A stretch of DNA of 64,000 nt from an uncultured Aquimarina sp. Lineage in GTDB: Bacteria; Bacteroidota; Bacteroidia; Flavobacteriales; Flavobacteriaceae. Shown piece after piece: positions 42,405 to 51,042 of the stretch. The position numbers and the translations under genes are program-made. Every line of letters starts with the position of its first letter. Within the stretch, counting starts at the first letter, position 1. Location of the stretch: NCBI GenBank assembly GCA_947496355.1, contig CANMCO010000003.1, positions 1 to 64,000 of the forward strand. Direction: 5' to 3'. The notes below the pieces were generated by a model, which was not told the DNA's origin, ran no database searches, and worked only from the letters and a program-made list of their open reading frames with translations.

Positions 42405-43661
42405 ATGAAAAATAGTTTAGCCTTTATTTTATTACTTATACTTTTTAGTTGTAATGAGCAAAAAACCAAGACTGAGAATGCTTATCAAATTGCTAAAAAC
42501 ATTAATCAAAAAATTAAAAATACGCATTGGGACTCTAAAAGCTTTAGATATGAAAATGATACAATAACGAGTTTACCTAACTCAATAGAAAAATTCAAAA
42601 ACTTAAAAACACTATTTTTAACCAATAACAAGTTGACAAGTTTACCAAATGAAATAACAGATTTGAGTAAATTGGAGTTCTTAGACTTGTACAATAATCA
42701 GTTAACTGGCTTACCGGAAGCAATAGGTAAACTTGAAAAACTCAAAAACCTTCATCTTACAAAAAATAGACTTGCTAAGTTACCAGAATCGATTGGGAAC
42801 TTGAAAAGTTTGACTTTTTTTAACTTGGATAAAAATAATCTAATTAGTTTGCCAAACTCAATTGGAAAACTGAAAAAGGTCATTTATCTAGACTTAAGTA
42901 GTAATCAACTTTCAAACCTTCCAGATTCTATAGGTCATTTAATCAATTTAGAGAAGCTCATTATTAATTTCAACAATCTAAATAACATTCCCAATTCAAT
43001 TGGATACTTGCATAATCTAGAAAGTTTAGAGATTACTAATAATTCACTTCAAGAATTACCAAATACAACCAAGAATTTAATTAAACTTAATCGATTTAGA
43101 ATTGATAATAATCATTTTACTGAACTGCCAAAAGTAATTGGAGAGTTAGAAGGGCTTGAAATATTATATGCAACCCAAAACAAAATAAAAAAAATACCAT
43201 TGTCTATTGGTCAATTACGAAAAATAAAAGAACTACACTTAAGCAATAACGAACTAACAAACTTACCAAAGTCAATTGGAAATTTACAAAGTCTTACTAG
43301 CCTTAGTTTAAATAATAATAATTTAAAAACTTTACCTAGTTCAATTGGAAATTTGACAAAATTAGAAACATTACTTCTTTATGAAAATAGCATTATTGAA
43401 TTGCCAAACTCCATAATAAATTTGCGACAATTGAAAAGATTAAGTCTGAGTAACAATGGGCTTTCAGAACTTCCTAAGTTTTTAGGACAATTAGTAGATT
43501 TAGAATTTTTGTTTCTTGATCAAAATAAATTATCCCAATTACCTGTTGGTATTGAAAATTTGAAAAAATTAAAAAGATTGAGCTTAAGAGGAAATAACAT
43601 TCCTAAGTCGGAAATAGAAAAAATAAAAAGGGAATTACCTTATTGCGAAGTTATTTTCTAA
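42405..43661 (+). CDS. Leucine-rich repeat lipoprotein
   Basis: The 418-residue protein has a lipoprotein signal (LAFILLLILFSC, Cys16) and about 15 tandem 23-residue LRRs from residue 45 onwards, of the form LxxLxxLxLxxNxLxxLPxxIGN, such as KLEFLDLYNNQLTGLPEAIG and SLTSLSLNNNNLKTLPSSIG. The bacterial-type consensus differs from the BspA-type repeats elsewhere in the window. Likely a protein-binding scaffold on the cell envelope. Its nearest relative in the window is the gene at 43,757. Confidence 0.85.
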   Translation: MKNSLAFILLLILFSCNEQKTKTENAYQIAKNINQKIKNTHWDSKSFRYENDTITSLPNSIEKFKNLKTLFLTNNKLTSLPNEITDLSKLEFLDLYNNQLTGLPEAIGKLEKLKNLHLTKNRLAKLPESIGNLKSLTFFNLDKNNLISLPNSIGKLKKVIYLDLSSNQLSNLPDSIGHLINLEKLIINFNNLNNIPNSIGYLHNLESLEITNNSLQELPNTTKNLIKLNRFRIDNNHFTELPKVIGELEGLEILYATQNKIKKIPLSIGQLRKIKELHLSNNELTNLPKSIGNLQSLTSLSLNNNNLKTLPSSIGNLTKLETLLLYENSIIELPNSIINLRQLKRLSLSNNGLSELPKFLGQLVDLEFLFLDQNKLSQLPVGIENLKKLKRLSLRGNNIPKSEIEKIKRELPYCEVIF

Positions 43662-43666
43662 AAAGA

Positions 43667-43735
43667 GAACATTGGTTAACAATTTTTGTGGTTGATTCGC
43701 TCCCTTCCAGAAACAAATGAACCACAAGGAATGTT
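43667..43735 (+). repeat. Palindromic element between two LRR genes
   Basis: The outer arms GAACATT and AATGTT, with inner arms TTGTGGTT and AACCACAA, enclose a short loop. The far flank GTTAGTAAATAT also occurs (as ATTAGTAAATAT) before the gene at 42,405. Confidence 0.5.
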
Positions 43736-43756
43736 AGTAAATATAAACCCCGTTAA

Positions 43757-44605
43757 ATGAAAAATATAACCCTGCTTTTTATAGTATTTATAACACTAGG
43801 TATAAATGCGCAAGAATATAAAATATATTCTTCTATGAAAGAAGCATTAAATACCCCAAACGATGTTTACATATTAAGCTTACGATATAAAAACCTACAA
43901 AGAATACCTGATGCTATAGCTAAATTTCCAAATCTAACTGAACTTAATTTCGAAGGAAATAAACTAACAAAAATTGATAATATTGGAAAACTTAAGAAAT
44001 TAGTTATTCTTAATTTAAACAGAAATAACTTATCAAAACTTCCCGATTCTATAGTAGAACTCGAAAAAATATCTGTTTTAAAAATAAGAAGAAATCAACT
44101 AGAGACTTTACCCACATATTTTGGTGATTTAAAAAGCTTAACCCAGTTAGACTTAAGTGGTAATAAATTGAATCAATTACCCTTATCTTTTGGAAATATG
44201 GTGCTTTTAAAAAAACTTGATTTAAATGATAATAAAATAGATAACTTACCTGAGTCACTCGGAAAACTCATCAATTTAGAAGAAGTAGATTTAAGTAAGA
44301 ATCAACTAGTGGGTTTACCAGAATCTATCGGAAATCTTAAGCAGTTGAATACTCTTAGATTGAGAAAAAATAATATTTCAAATATTCCTAATTCTTTTGG
44401 AAACTTACAAAATTTAGTATACGCCGATTTTACGGATAATAAAATTACCTTATTACCTCAATCCTTTATTAAATTGAAAAATTTAAAACTATTTTTCTTA
44501 TATGACAACTTAATAGAAACTGATGAGTCACAAAAAATAGCTAAATCTTTACCAACCTGTAAAGTTTATTCAAGCATTAGAGCTAATGATGATGACAAGC
44601 CCTAA
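43757..44605 (+). CDS. Secreted leucine-rich repeat protein
   Basis: The 282-residue protein has a signal peptide (MKNITLLFIVFITLGINAQ) and about nine 23-residue LRRs (such as KKLVILNLNRNNLSKLPDSI and NLEEVDLSKNQLVGLPESIG), capped by a region ending in TDESQKIAKSLPTCKVYSS. A similar cap (EKIKRELPYCEVIF) ends the preceding LRR lipoprotein, so the two are duplicates that differ in anchoring: one lipid-attached, one exported free. Confidence 0.85.
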   Translation: MKNITLLFIVFITLGINAQEYKIYSSMKEALNTPNDVYILSLRYKNLQRIPDAIAKFPNLTELNFEGNKLTKIDNIGKLKKLVILNLNRNNLSKLPDSIVELEKISVLKIRRNQLETLPTYFGDLKSLTQLDLSGNKLNQLPLSFGNMVLLKKLDLNDNKIDNLPESLGKLINLEEVDLSKNQLVGLPESIGNLKQLNTLRLRKNNISNIPNSFGNLQNLVYADFTDNKITLLPQSFIKLKNLKLFFLYDNLIETDESQKIAKSLPTCKVYSSIRANDDDKP

Positions 44606-44776
44606 GTTAAAATAGGGCTGAAAAAAGTCTAGTATAAATACTTTTATCATAAAAGAAAAGATATACATTTACTCTAGATACGAAAAACTTATCAAGTAAA
44701 CACCAGAGAGAATAATGTACTAACTTAAAAAATAAAATGAAGATGTTTTTGAAAACATATAAATAAATATCAATAT

Positions 44777-45319
44777 ATGTTAAAAGTAGGAATGACAATA
44801 AAGATTGAGGAGTTATTAAAATATGACGAACTAAGTAAGAAATATTCCAACTTACCTATTATGTATAATGTTTTATTCGACGATGAAGAAAATTATTATA
44901 AAAACATCCGTTTCAGATTTGAAACTAATTTCGATAGTTATCATTTTCATCCTTGTTTTTTTCTTGCAAATTTTTCAGACACTTGTCAGGAGATAAAAAA
45001 AGAGAATGATAAAACAATCTGTTACACAAAATATCTTGTAATAGATTTTGAAAATGCTGTTCTAAACGAAGAAATCAAAATAATAAAAAATGAACAATCA
45101 TCACCATCTGAAAAAATGATTTTTGATATGGATCTTTATTCAAATGAATTTATTAAAACCAATCAATATTATGAAAAAGGATTTCTAACAAAAGAGGAAT
45201 TAATTAATAAAATCTTTTATTTAAATTACGAATTTAGCAGTCAACAAAAAAAATGGAAAAAGATTATAAAAACAAAATATTTTGTTGGAGGAACGGCTAA
45301 TCAAATATTGAAAAACTAA
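44777..45319 (+). CDS. Hypothetical cytoplasmic protein
   Basis: The 180-residue protein has no signal peptide or membrane helix. It is rich in Asn, Lys, Phe and Tyr (KNIRFRFETNFDSYHFHPCF, FFLANFSDTCQEI, YCTKYLVIDFENAVLNEEI-like strands, then a helical end). No family recognised. An ATG five codons in (MTIKIEELLKYDELSK) is an alternative start. Last gene of the palindrome-separated block. Confidence 0.45.
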   Translation: MLKVGMTIKIEELLKYDELSKKYSNLPIMYNVLFDDEENYYKNIRFRFETNFDSYHFHPCFFLANFSDTCQEIKKENDKTICYTKYLVIDFENAVLNEEIKIIKNEQSSPSEKMIFDMDLYSNEFIKTNQYYEKGFLTKEELINKIFYLNYEFSSQQKKWKKIIKTKYFVGGTANQILKN

Positions 45320-45324
45320 CACAA

Positions 45325-45371
45325 CAAGGTTTCCCGTAAAATGCCTTTAGTGCATTTTACGGGAAACCTTG
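45325..45371 (+). repeat. Perfect 20-bp inverted repeat (hairpin)
   Basis: CAAGGTTTCCCGTAAAATGC and its exact reverse complement flank the seven-base loop CTTTAGT, straight after CTAACACAA and the preceding stop. There is no T run, so it is not an ordinary terminator. It marks the end of the cassette-like block. Confidence 0.8.
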
Positions 45372-45389
45372 GCAATATTCCTATAACAT

Positions 45390-45935
45390 ATGGCAAAAAT
45401 ATTCAACGAGATATCTGAAGAACAAAAGCAGTTTATAGCTGATCAGAAGATTTTCTTTGTGGGCACAGCGGCTGATGAAGGAAGAGTAAATGTTTCTCCT
45501 AAAGGCATGGATACGTTTAGGGTTGTTGGGGCCAATAAGATTATTTGGCTTAATCTTACGGGTAGTGGTAATGAAACTGCAGCTCACTTATTGAAGAATA
45601 ACAGAATGACGATCATGTTTTGCGCTTTTGGAGGCAAACCACTCATTTTAAGACTTTACGGAAGCGCTAAAATATATCATGCCCGTGATAAAGAATATCA
45701 TAAGTATATAGATTTCTTTCCAAAAATAATGGGCGCAAGACAAATTATCGAAATGGAGGTGGGCACTGTGCAGACTTCATGTGGATTTGCGGTACCATTT
45801 ATGGATTTTAATGAAGAACGAACACAACTGAAATCTTGGGCAGAAAAACAAGGAGAAGAGCGTTTGCAAGCATACCATAAAGAAAGAAATAGTAGGAGTA
45901 TTGATAACTTTGAAACCGGAATAGTTCAAGAATAA
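45390..45935 (+). CDS. Pyridoxamine 5'-phosphate oxidase-like flavin protein
   Basis: The 181-residue protein has a split-barrel FMN-binding fold: IADQKIFFVGTAADEGRVNV then SPKGMDTFRVVGANKIIWLN, the GSGNETAAHLLKNNRMTIMF segment, and LILRLYGSAKIYH. The C-terminus (TSCGFAVPFMDFNEERTQLK) is typical of the family sometimes annotated as pyridoxamine-phosphate-oxidase-related. It is probably a flavin or F420-type reductase rather than PdxH. First gene after the cassette-like block. Confidence 0.8.
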   Translation: MAKIFNEISEEQKQFIADQKIFFVGTAADEGRVNVSPKGMDTFRVVGANKIIWLNLTGSGNETAAHLLKNNRMTIMFCAFGGKPLILRLYGSAKIYHARDKEYHKYIDFFPKIMGARQIIEMEVGTVQTSCGFAVPFMDFNEERTQLKSWAEKQGEERLQAYHKERNSRSIDNFETGIVQE

Positions 45936-45968
45936 CAAAAATCCTAAAAAGCATTGATTTGTATATGC

Positions 45969-47120
45969 TTATGGTATAATTTTAAAAGCAATTAATTGAT
46001 TAAATTGCAGTAAAAATGAATTGAAATTATTATCCGATATTACGACCAAGGTTCTGCTTCCGTCTGCTAATTTAGGGCCAAAAGTGATCCCTTCAAGATT
46101 GTCTACTGTGCTACTTGTTAATTGACTACGTATTGTTTCAAAATTAAAAAGCAATGTTTTGGTGGCTTTAGTATAGGTGGCATCAGAAAGCTTGTCGATT
46201 GAAAGCGTGTTCGTAGCATTTGTGGCATCTACTTTATAAATTTTCACAGTATTCCCTCCATTAATGTATCCTGAAGAAAAAGAACGTTCCATGGCCAAGA
46301 ATTGATTTTCATCATATTCAAGTATCTCTACCAAGCCATTAACTTCAAAAGATGTTCCCAGGGCTGCTTCTTTTGCAACCGGATCAAGTTCATAAGCAAA
46401 TTGTCTTTCTGCCACCGCTGATGCTTTATTAAAGAATGTAATTCTAACCGGAGATTCTGTATCGGTTGTCGTAGGTTCTGGGCCATCTTCAATAAGCGGT
46501 AATTCAAAAGAAACCCAATATCCCTTGTTGTCAAAACTTAAGGCAAGACCTTCTAAAACTCCATTATGTCTTGGGCCAGATAAATCATCAACACTATTTG
46601 CTTTAAAATTATCAGGAAGGGTATAGCTCTTAATTTGATTTCCTTGTGTAGAAAATTCTATCAAAGCAGGATCTACGTCAAAATTTATAGAGCCCTCACT
46701 GCTGTATAAAAAAGTGCCAGAACTTCTATCAAATCGTATGCTTTCTGGATCAACAATACCTGCTGCCAGAGCATTACCGTCAGCATCTTTGATTTCGCTC
46801 ATTTTGGTAATCGCAACATTCTGAAAGGCATTTGAATCATAGGAGATGTCGGCTTCATAATAGCGTATTGGTGGATTAGAAGTATCACAGATGATATACC
46901 ATTTCCCATTTTTATAATCAATACCAGAGAACCCTCCGATAGGGACTCCTTCTATCTCTTGATTCGGAATTACAAATTCATCAATAAATTCAATACTACT
47001 AATGGTGTTACTATCAACCACAGGTGATGGATTATCAGTATTGCTATCATTATTATTAGATGATGAACAATTAATAAAGAGTAAAATGATTAGAAAATAA
47101 CTGCTGATTGGCTTTAACAT
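45969..47120 (-). CDS. Esterase-like/phytase-like lipoprotein (PF13449 type)
   Basis: The 383-residue protein has a lipoprotein signal (FLIILLFINC, Cys18) followed by a Ser/Asn linker (SSSNNNDSNTDNPSP). The beta-propeller-like domain includes IGGFSGIDYKNGKWYIICDT, DPESIRFDRSSGTFLYSSEG, HNGVLEGLALSFDNKGYWVS, FLAMERSFSSG and DNLEGITFGPKLADGSRTLV. These GxSGIdy / EGiaf motifs mark the esterase-like activity of phytase family. Substrate unknown; the location is probably the outer membrane. Confidence 0.8.
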   Translation of the reverse strand: MLKPISSYFLIILLFINCSSSNNNDSNTDNPSPVVDSNTISSIEFIDEFVIPNQEIEGVPIGGFSGIDYKNGKWYIICDTSNPPIRYYEADISYDSNAFQNVAITKMSEIKDADGNALAAGIVDPESIRFDRSSGTFLYSSEGSINFDVDPALIEFSTQGNQIKSYTLPDNFKANSVDDLSGPRHNGVLEGLALSFDNKGYWVSFELPLIEDGPEPTTTDTESPVRITFFNKASAVAERQFAYELDPVAKEAALGTSFEVNGLVEILEYDENQFLAMERSFSSGYINGGNTVKIYKVDATNATNTLSIDKLSDATYTKATKTLLFNFETIRSQLTSSTVDNLEGITFGPKLADGSRTLVVISDNNFNSFLLQFNQLIAFKIIP

Positions 47121-47293
47121 GATTGTATGAATTGCGAGGTCATAAAGATATTGATTTATTGCTAAACCCTCTAATTAGATAGGTTTTTACCCCATGATTA
47201 TGAGGTATACAACTCTTGATATTAATGTATTCATGCTATTACTTAGCAGGAATAACATGTAATCATTTATTAACCATACAAAAACACATTATT

Positions 47294-48979
47294 ATGAAAA
47301 CAATTTTATGTAGTTTGATCTGTTGTTTTATGGCAGGCGTAAGCTCTTCACAATTCCAACATAGTTATGGAACGCAAACAACAGAAATGGGAAGATCACT
47401 CGATCAACTTCAGAAAGTAGAAAAGGGATATTTAATAGGAGGCTATACGGCCCAAAGCCTAATAGGAGGTCTTGAAGCTACCCTTGTTAAAACTGATCTT
47501 AATGGTAATCAAATCTGGTCAAGGGTCTATGGCGGTGATAATCATGAATATTTTAATTCGGTAAGACAATCAAATTATTTTAGCCCAAATAATCCGGTTT
47601 CTTATGTTGCCGCAGGATATATCAATAGTTATGGTTTTGGATCGGGAGATGCATTTCTTATGGGTACAAATACCAATGGTATTCCGGTTTTTTCTAATGT
47701 ATATGGTGGCAGCGGGCTAGATATGGCACACTGTGTACAAAGTATTAAAGATGAATACGGAAAACCAGGATATATTTTTGTTGGTGAGACCAGGAGTTAT
47801 CCTAGTGCTTATCCTGGAGCTAATGTATATGTAGTGCGAACAGATCATCTTGGAAATCTTACCAGAGCTACTGTAATTGGTGGCAGAGGAGACCAGCGAG
47901 GCATGTGGATAGAGCAAACAGAGGATGGGGGATTTATAATTGCAGGGTCTACTAATTACTCTGAATGTGGTGGGAGTGCTACATTACCAAACCCGCCTAC
48001 AGACATCTTTGTAATCAAATTAAAGCCTAACCTTACTATGGAATGGAACAGGATAATAGGATATCCAGATATGTTAGACCCAACACGTTCCTATAGAAAC
48101 GTGGCCCAATGCGTAAAGCAGAATAAAGAAGGTAATTATGTCCTCACAGGCTATACAACTAGTTTTGGAATTGATAACTCTTACGATGCCTTTTTGTTAT
48201 TTCTGGATAAACGTGGAAACTTTTTAGGCATGAAAACCTATGGTACAGAGCGAAGGGAGCTAGGATATGGGTTAGAGGAAACTTTTGATGCAGCGGGAAA
48301 TCAGTTATATACAGTAGTGGGTCAAAGTAGTATTACATCAACCAAAGCACTTATGTTTCAGACAGATGCAGGTGGTAATCTACAATGGGCTCGTAATTAT
48401 GGAAGAAATGGAGTTGAAGGAGGCTTAGAAATGGTAACAGATGATTTTGACAGAGGTTTTGCTTTCACAGGGTACACAACTTCACTAGGGGTTGGTAGTG
48501 CAGAGATTTATCTGGTAGAAACAACAGATACCGGAAAAACGGGTACTGTTTGCGAAAAAGAAATAGATCTTAAAGAGATCAAGCATGAACCTTGTGTTAC
48601 AAGAAGTGCCCAACAAATTTTTGTTGATGATTTCAGGAAAATACAACATCCCGTGATTACAATTAAATATGAAAAAGACAGATGCGGTACTGTGTTTGGT
48701 TCTAGAACCGAAGATATTAAAATATTAGAAAAGGAAGAAAAAGCAGAGCTGTTTCCCAACCCGGTAAACGATCTTCTTACTATAAGTATAGGAGAAGAAT
48801 CAAGAGTAACCAAAGTCAGAATTTTTGACATTAACGGTAACGAGGTCATTAAAAATATTGATATAAGCCAAGCAGGAGAAATAGTGTTATCTACAGAAGC
48901 TTTGAAATCTGGTATTTATATTGTGAATTTAAGTACCGAGGATGGTAAAACTCACATATTGAAATTATTAAAAAATTAG
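47294..48979 (+). CDS. Secreted propeller-repeat protein with T9SS type A tail
   Basis: The 561-residue protein has a signal peptide (MKTILCSLICCFMAGVSSSQ), then repeated units like KTDLNGNQIWSRVYGGDNHE, GGFIIAGSTNYSEC and QTDAGGNLQWARNYGRNG, typical of flavobacterial T9SS propeller-like proteins. The C-terminal type A sorting domain (about 480-561) starts ELFPNPVNDLLTISIGEESR and ends LKSGIYIVNLSTEDGKTHIL. An in-frame ATG 26 codons earlier would bury the signal peptide, so 47,294 is chosen. Function unknown. Confidence 0.8.
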   Translation: MKTILCSLICCFMAGVSSSQFQHSYGTQTTEMGRSLDQLQKVEKGYLIGGYTAQSLIGGLEATLVKTDLNGNQIWSRVYGGDNHEYFNSVRQSNYFSPNNPVSYVAAGYINSYGFGSGDAFLMGTNTNGIPVFSNVYGGSGLDMAHCVQSIKDEYGKPGYIFVGETRSYPSAYPGANVYVVRTDHLGNLTRATVIGGRGDQRGMWIEQTEDGGFIIAGSTNYSECGGSATLPNPPTDIFVIKLKPNLTMEWNRIIGYPDMLDPTRSYRNVAQCVKQNKEGNYVLTGYTTSFGIDNSYDAFLLFLDKRGNFLGMKTYGTERRELGYGLEETFDAAGNQLYTVVGQSSITSTKALMFQTDAGGNLQWARNYGRNGVEGGLEMVTDDFDRGFAFTGYTTSLGVGSAEIYLVETTDTGKTGTVCEKEIDLKEIKHEPCVTRSAQQIFVDDFRKIQHPVITIKYEKDRCGTVFGSRTEDIKILEKEEKAELFPNPVNDLLTISIGEESRVTKVRIFDINGNEVIKNIDISQAGEIVLSTEALKSGIYIVNLSTEDGKTHILKLLKN

Positions 48980-49062
48980 CATTGTTTATTTAGATTTGTT
49001 GATTTTGAGCCATTTCTGGTATTTTATATACCATAAGTGGCTCATTTTTATACAACAAAGCT

Positions 49063-49767
49063 TCAGAAATTGATAAAAGCAACACTATGCGCCGCTGCGA
49101 TTGCAGCTGTTTCTGTTCGCAATCTTGTATCGCCTAGCGTAACAGGAATATATTTTGCTGATAAGGCCGATTCAATCTCGTGCGCAGAAAAATCTCCTTC
49201 TGGACCAATTAGGATAGTAGTATTGGATTTAGGTAGCAATACATCTTTTAAAGATTGTTTGTTGGTTTCTTCACAATGCGCAATAAGTAATTGATTATTA
49301 TTGTGTTGATTTAGAAAATCTGAGAATAGAATTGCTTCGTTCAGTTTTGGTAAATAACATTGCAAAGATTGTTTCATTGCACTTTGCATAATACGTTCAA
49401 AACGTTCTGGTTTAATGACTTTTCTTTCACTATGATCACAGATGATAGGTGTTATCTCATCAATACCTATTTCTGTAGCTTTCTCAAGAAACCATTCATA
49501 TCGATCATTCATTTTGGTAGGAGCTACTGCAAGATGAAGTTTGTAAGTTCTTGGTTGTTGTTTTTTCCAGGATTCAATTATAGCTATGCATTGTGAGGGG
49601 TTAGAAAATGTTATGCGGGCAACAAAAATATCTCCTTTTCCGTTTGTAATATTTAATTTATCTCCTTCTTTTTTACGTAAAACTTTAGCAACATGTTTGC
49701 TTTCTTCTCTAGAGAATTTTATTTCGGTACTAGATTCGGATAGTGTGTTGTTATAAAATAATTGCAT
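49063..49767 (-). CDS. rsmE: 16S rRNA (uracil-1498-N3)-methyltransferase
   Basis: The 234-residue SPOUT-class enzyme has an N-terminal PUA-like part (HVAKVLRKKEGDKLNITNGK), PTKMNDRYEWFLEKATEIGI, ICDHSERKVIKPERFERIMQ, SAMKQSLQCYLPKL and the SAM-knot motif ILIGPEGDFSAHEIESAL with LGDTRLRTETAAIAA. It makes m3U1498 in the ribosomal decoding region. Its start overlaps the tsaD stop by one base, so the two are co-expressed. Confidence 0.92.
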   Translation of the reverse strand: MQLFYNNTLSESSTEIKFSREESKHVAKVLRKKEGDKLNITNGKGDIFVARITFSNPSQCIAIIESWKKQQPRTYKLHLAVAPTKMNDRYEWFLEKATEIGIDEITPIICDHSERKVIKPERFERIMQSAMKQSLQCYLPKLNEAILFSDFLNQHNNNQLLIAHCEETNKQSLKDVLLPKSNTTILIGPEGDFSAHEIESALSAKYIPVTLGDTRLRTETAAIAAAHSVAFINF

Positions 49768-50789
49768 TAGAATTTTATTCGGGCTTTAGCTACTACATTC
49801 ATATCGGTAAAATCTTCTTTCAAAAACTTTAGATGCCCTACAATTCCTATCATAGCGGCATTATCTGTGGTGTATTCAAATTTTGGAACAAATGTTTGCC
49901 AGCCATATTTATGTTCTCCTTCTTTTAATGCTTTTCTGATACCAGAATTGGCAGAAACGCCTCCGCCAATAGCAATCCTTTTTATACCGGTCTGTTTTGA
50001 AGCTTTTTTCAACTTATCAATAAGTATGTTGATAATTGTGTATTGTAATGAAGCGCAGATGTCATCACGATTTTCTTCGATAAAGTCTGGATTTTCTTTC
50101 ACCATTTTCTGAATGAAATAAAGTACCGCCGTTTTAAGACCACTAAAACTAAAGTTGAGCTCACCAACTTTTGGTTTAGGAAATGGAAATGCCTTTGGAT
50201 TTCCTAGTTGGGCGTATTTGTCTATTAAGGGGCCACCTGGATATGGTAATCCTAATATCTTTGCACTTTTGTCAAATGCCTCTCCAACGGCATCATCTAT
50301 AGTTTCACCAATTACCTCCATGTCAAAATGATCGGTAACTTTTACAATTTGCGTATGTCCGCCACTTATTGTCATTGCCAGAAAAGGGAATTTTGGTTTA
50401 TCAAAATCATCTTCTTCGATAAAATGTGCCAGAATATGAGCTTGCATATGGTTAACATCAATTAATGGAATATCTAAAGCTAATGCCAGGGACTTTGCAA
50501 AAGAGGTTCCTACCAAAAGAGATCCCATTAATCCTGGTCCTTGGGTAAAAGCAATCGCGCTTAAATCTTTTTTATTGATTCTAGCTTGTTTAATAGCCTG
50601 ATCAATCACAGGAACAATGTTTTGTTGATGAGCTCTGGATGCTAGTTCAGGCACTACACCTCCGTATTGTTCATGTATTTTTTGAGAAGCTACAACATTT
50701 GATAAAACTTTTCCGTTGCATAATATAGCAGCAGAGGTATCATCGCAGGAAGACTCAATACCCAGAATGTATATTTTTTGTGGATTCAT
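49767..50789 (-). CDS. tsaD: tRNA N6-adenosine threonylcarbamoyltransferase
   Basis: The 340-residue ASKHA-fold enzyme has ILGIESSCDDTSAAILCNGK, GVVPELASRAHQQNIVPVID, the metal-binding histidines in DVNHMQAHILAHF, LTISGGHTQIV-type sequence (LAMTISGGHTQIVKVTDHFD), DDAVGEAFDKSAKILGLPYP and ELNFSFSGLKTAV. It transfers threonylcarbamoyl to A37 of ANN-decoding tRNAs, with TsaB and TsaE. It is divergent from the tamB-like gene, which is a common flavobacterial arrangement. Confidence 0.95.
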   Translation of the reverse strand: MNPQKIYILGIESSCDDTSAAILCNGKVLSNVVASQKIHEQYGGVVPELASRAHQQNIVPVIDQAIKQARINKKDLSAIAFTQGPGLMGSLLVGTSFAKSLALALDIPLIDVNHMQAHILAHFIEEDDFDKPKFPFLAMTISGGHTQIVKVTDHFDMEVIGETIDDAVGEAFDKSAKILGLPYPGGPLIDKYAQLGNPKAFPFPKPKVGELNFSFSGLKTAVLYFIQKMVKENPDFIEENRDDICASLQYTIINILIDKLKKASKQTGIKRIAIGGGVSANSGIRKALKEGEHKYGWQTFVPKFEYTTDNAAMIGIVGHLKFLKEDFTDMNVVAKARIKF

Positions 50790-51042
50790 TATGAGGAAAA
50801 GGGCATAGAAATTGTTAATATTGCCAACAAAGTTAAAACAATAATTACATATACAGTTTATTCTAGAGATTCTTAGAATATTTATAGTAACGTAAACACT
50901 GTTCTACTGTTTGTAATAGATTGATTTAATACTGATTTCTTTTCATCGAGAGGGCGATGTTAGGTGTTTTAGATGTGCTATATTCATTAAAATACAGTAC
51001 ATTAGGGTAAAGTCATATTGTTGTAATTGTAATAAAGAGCAT

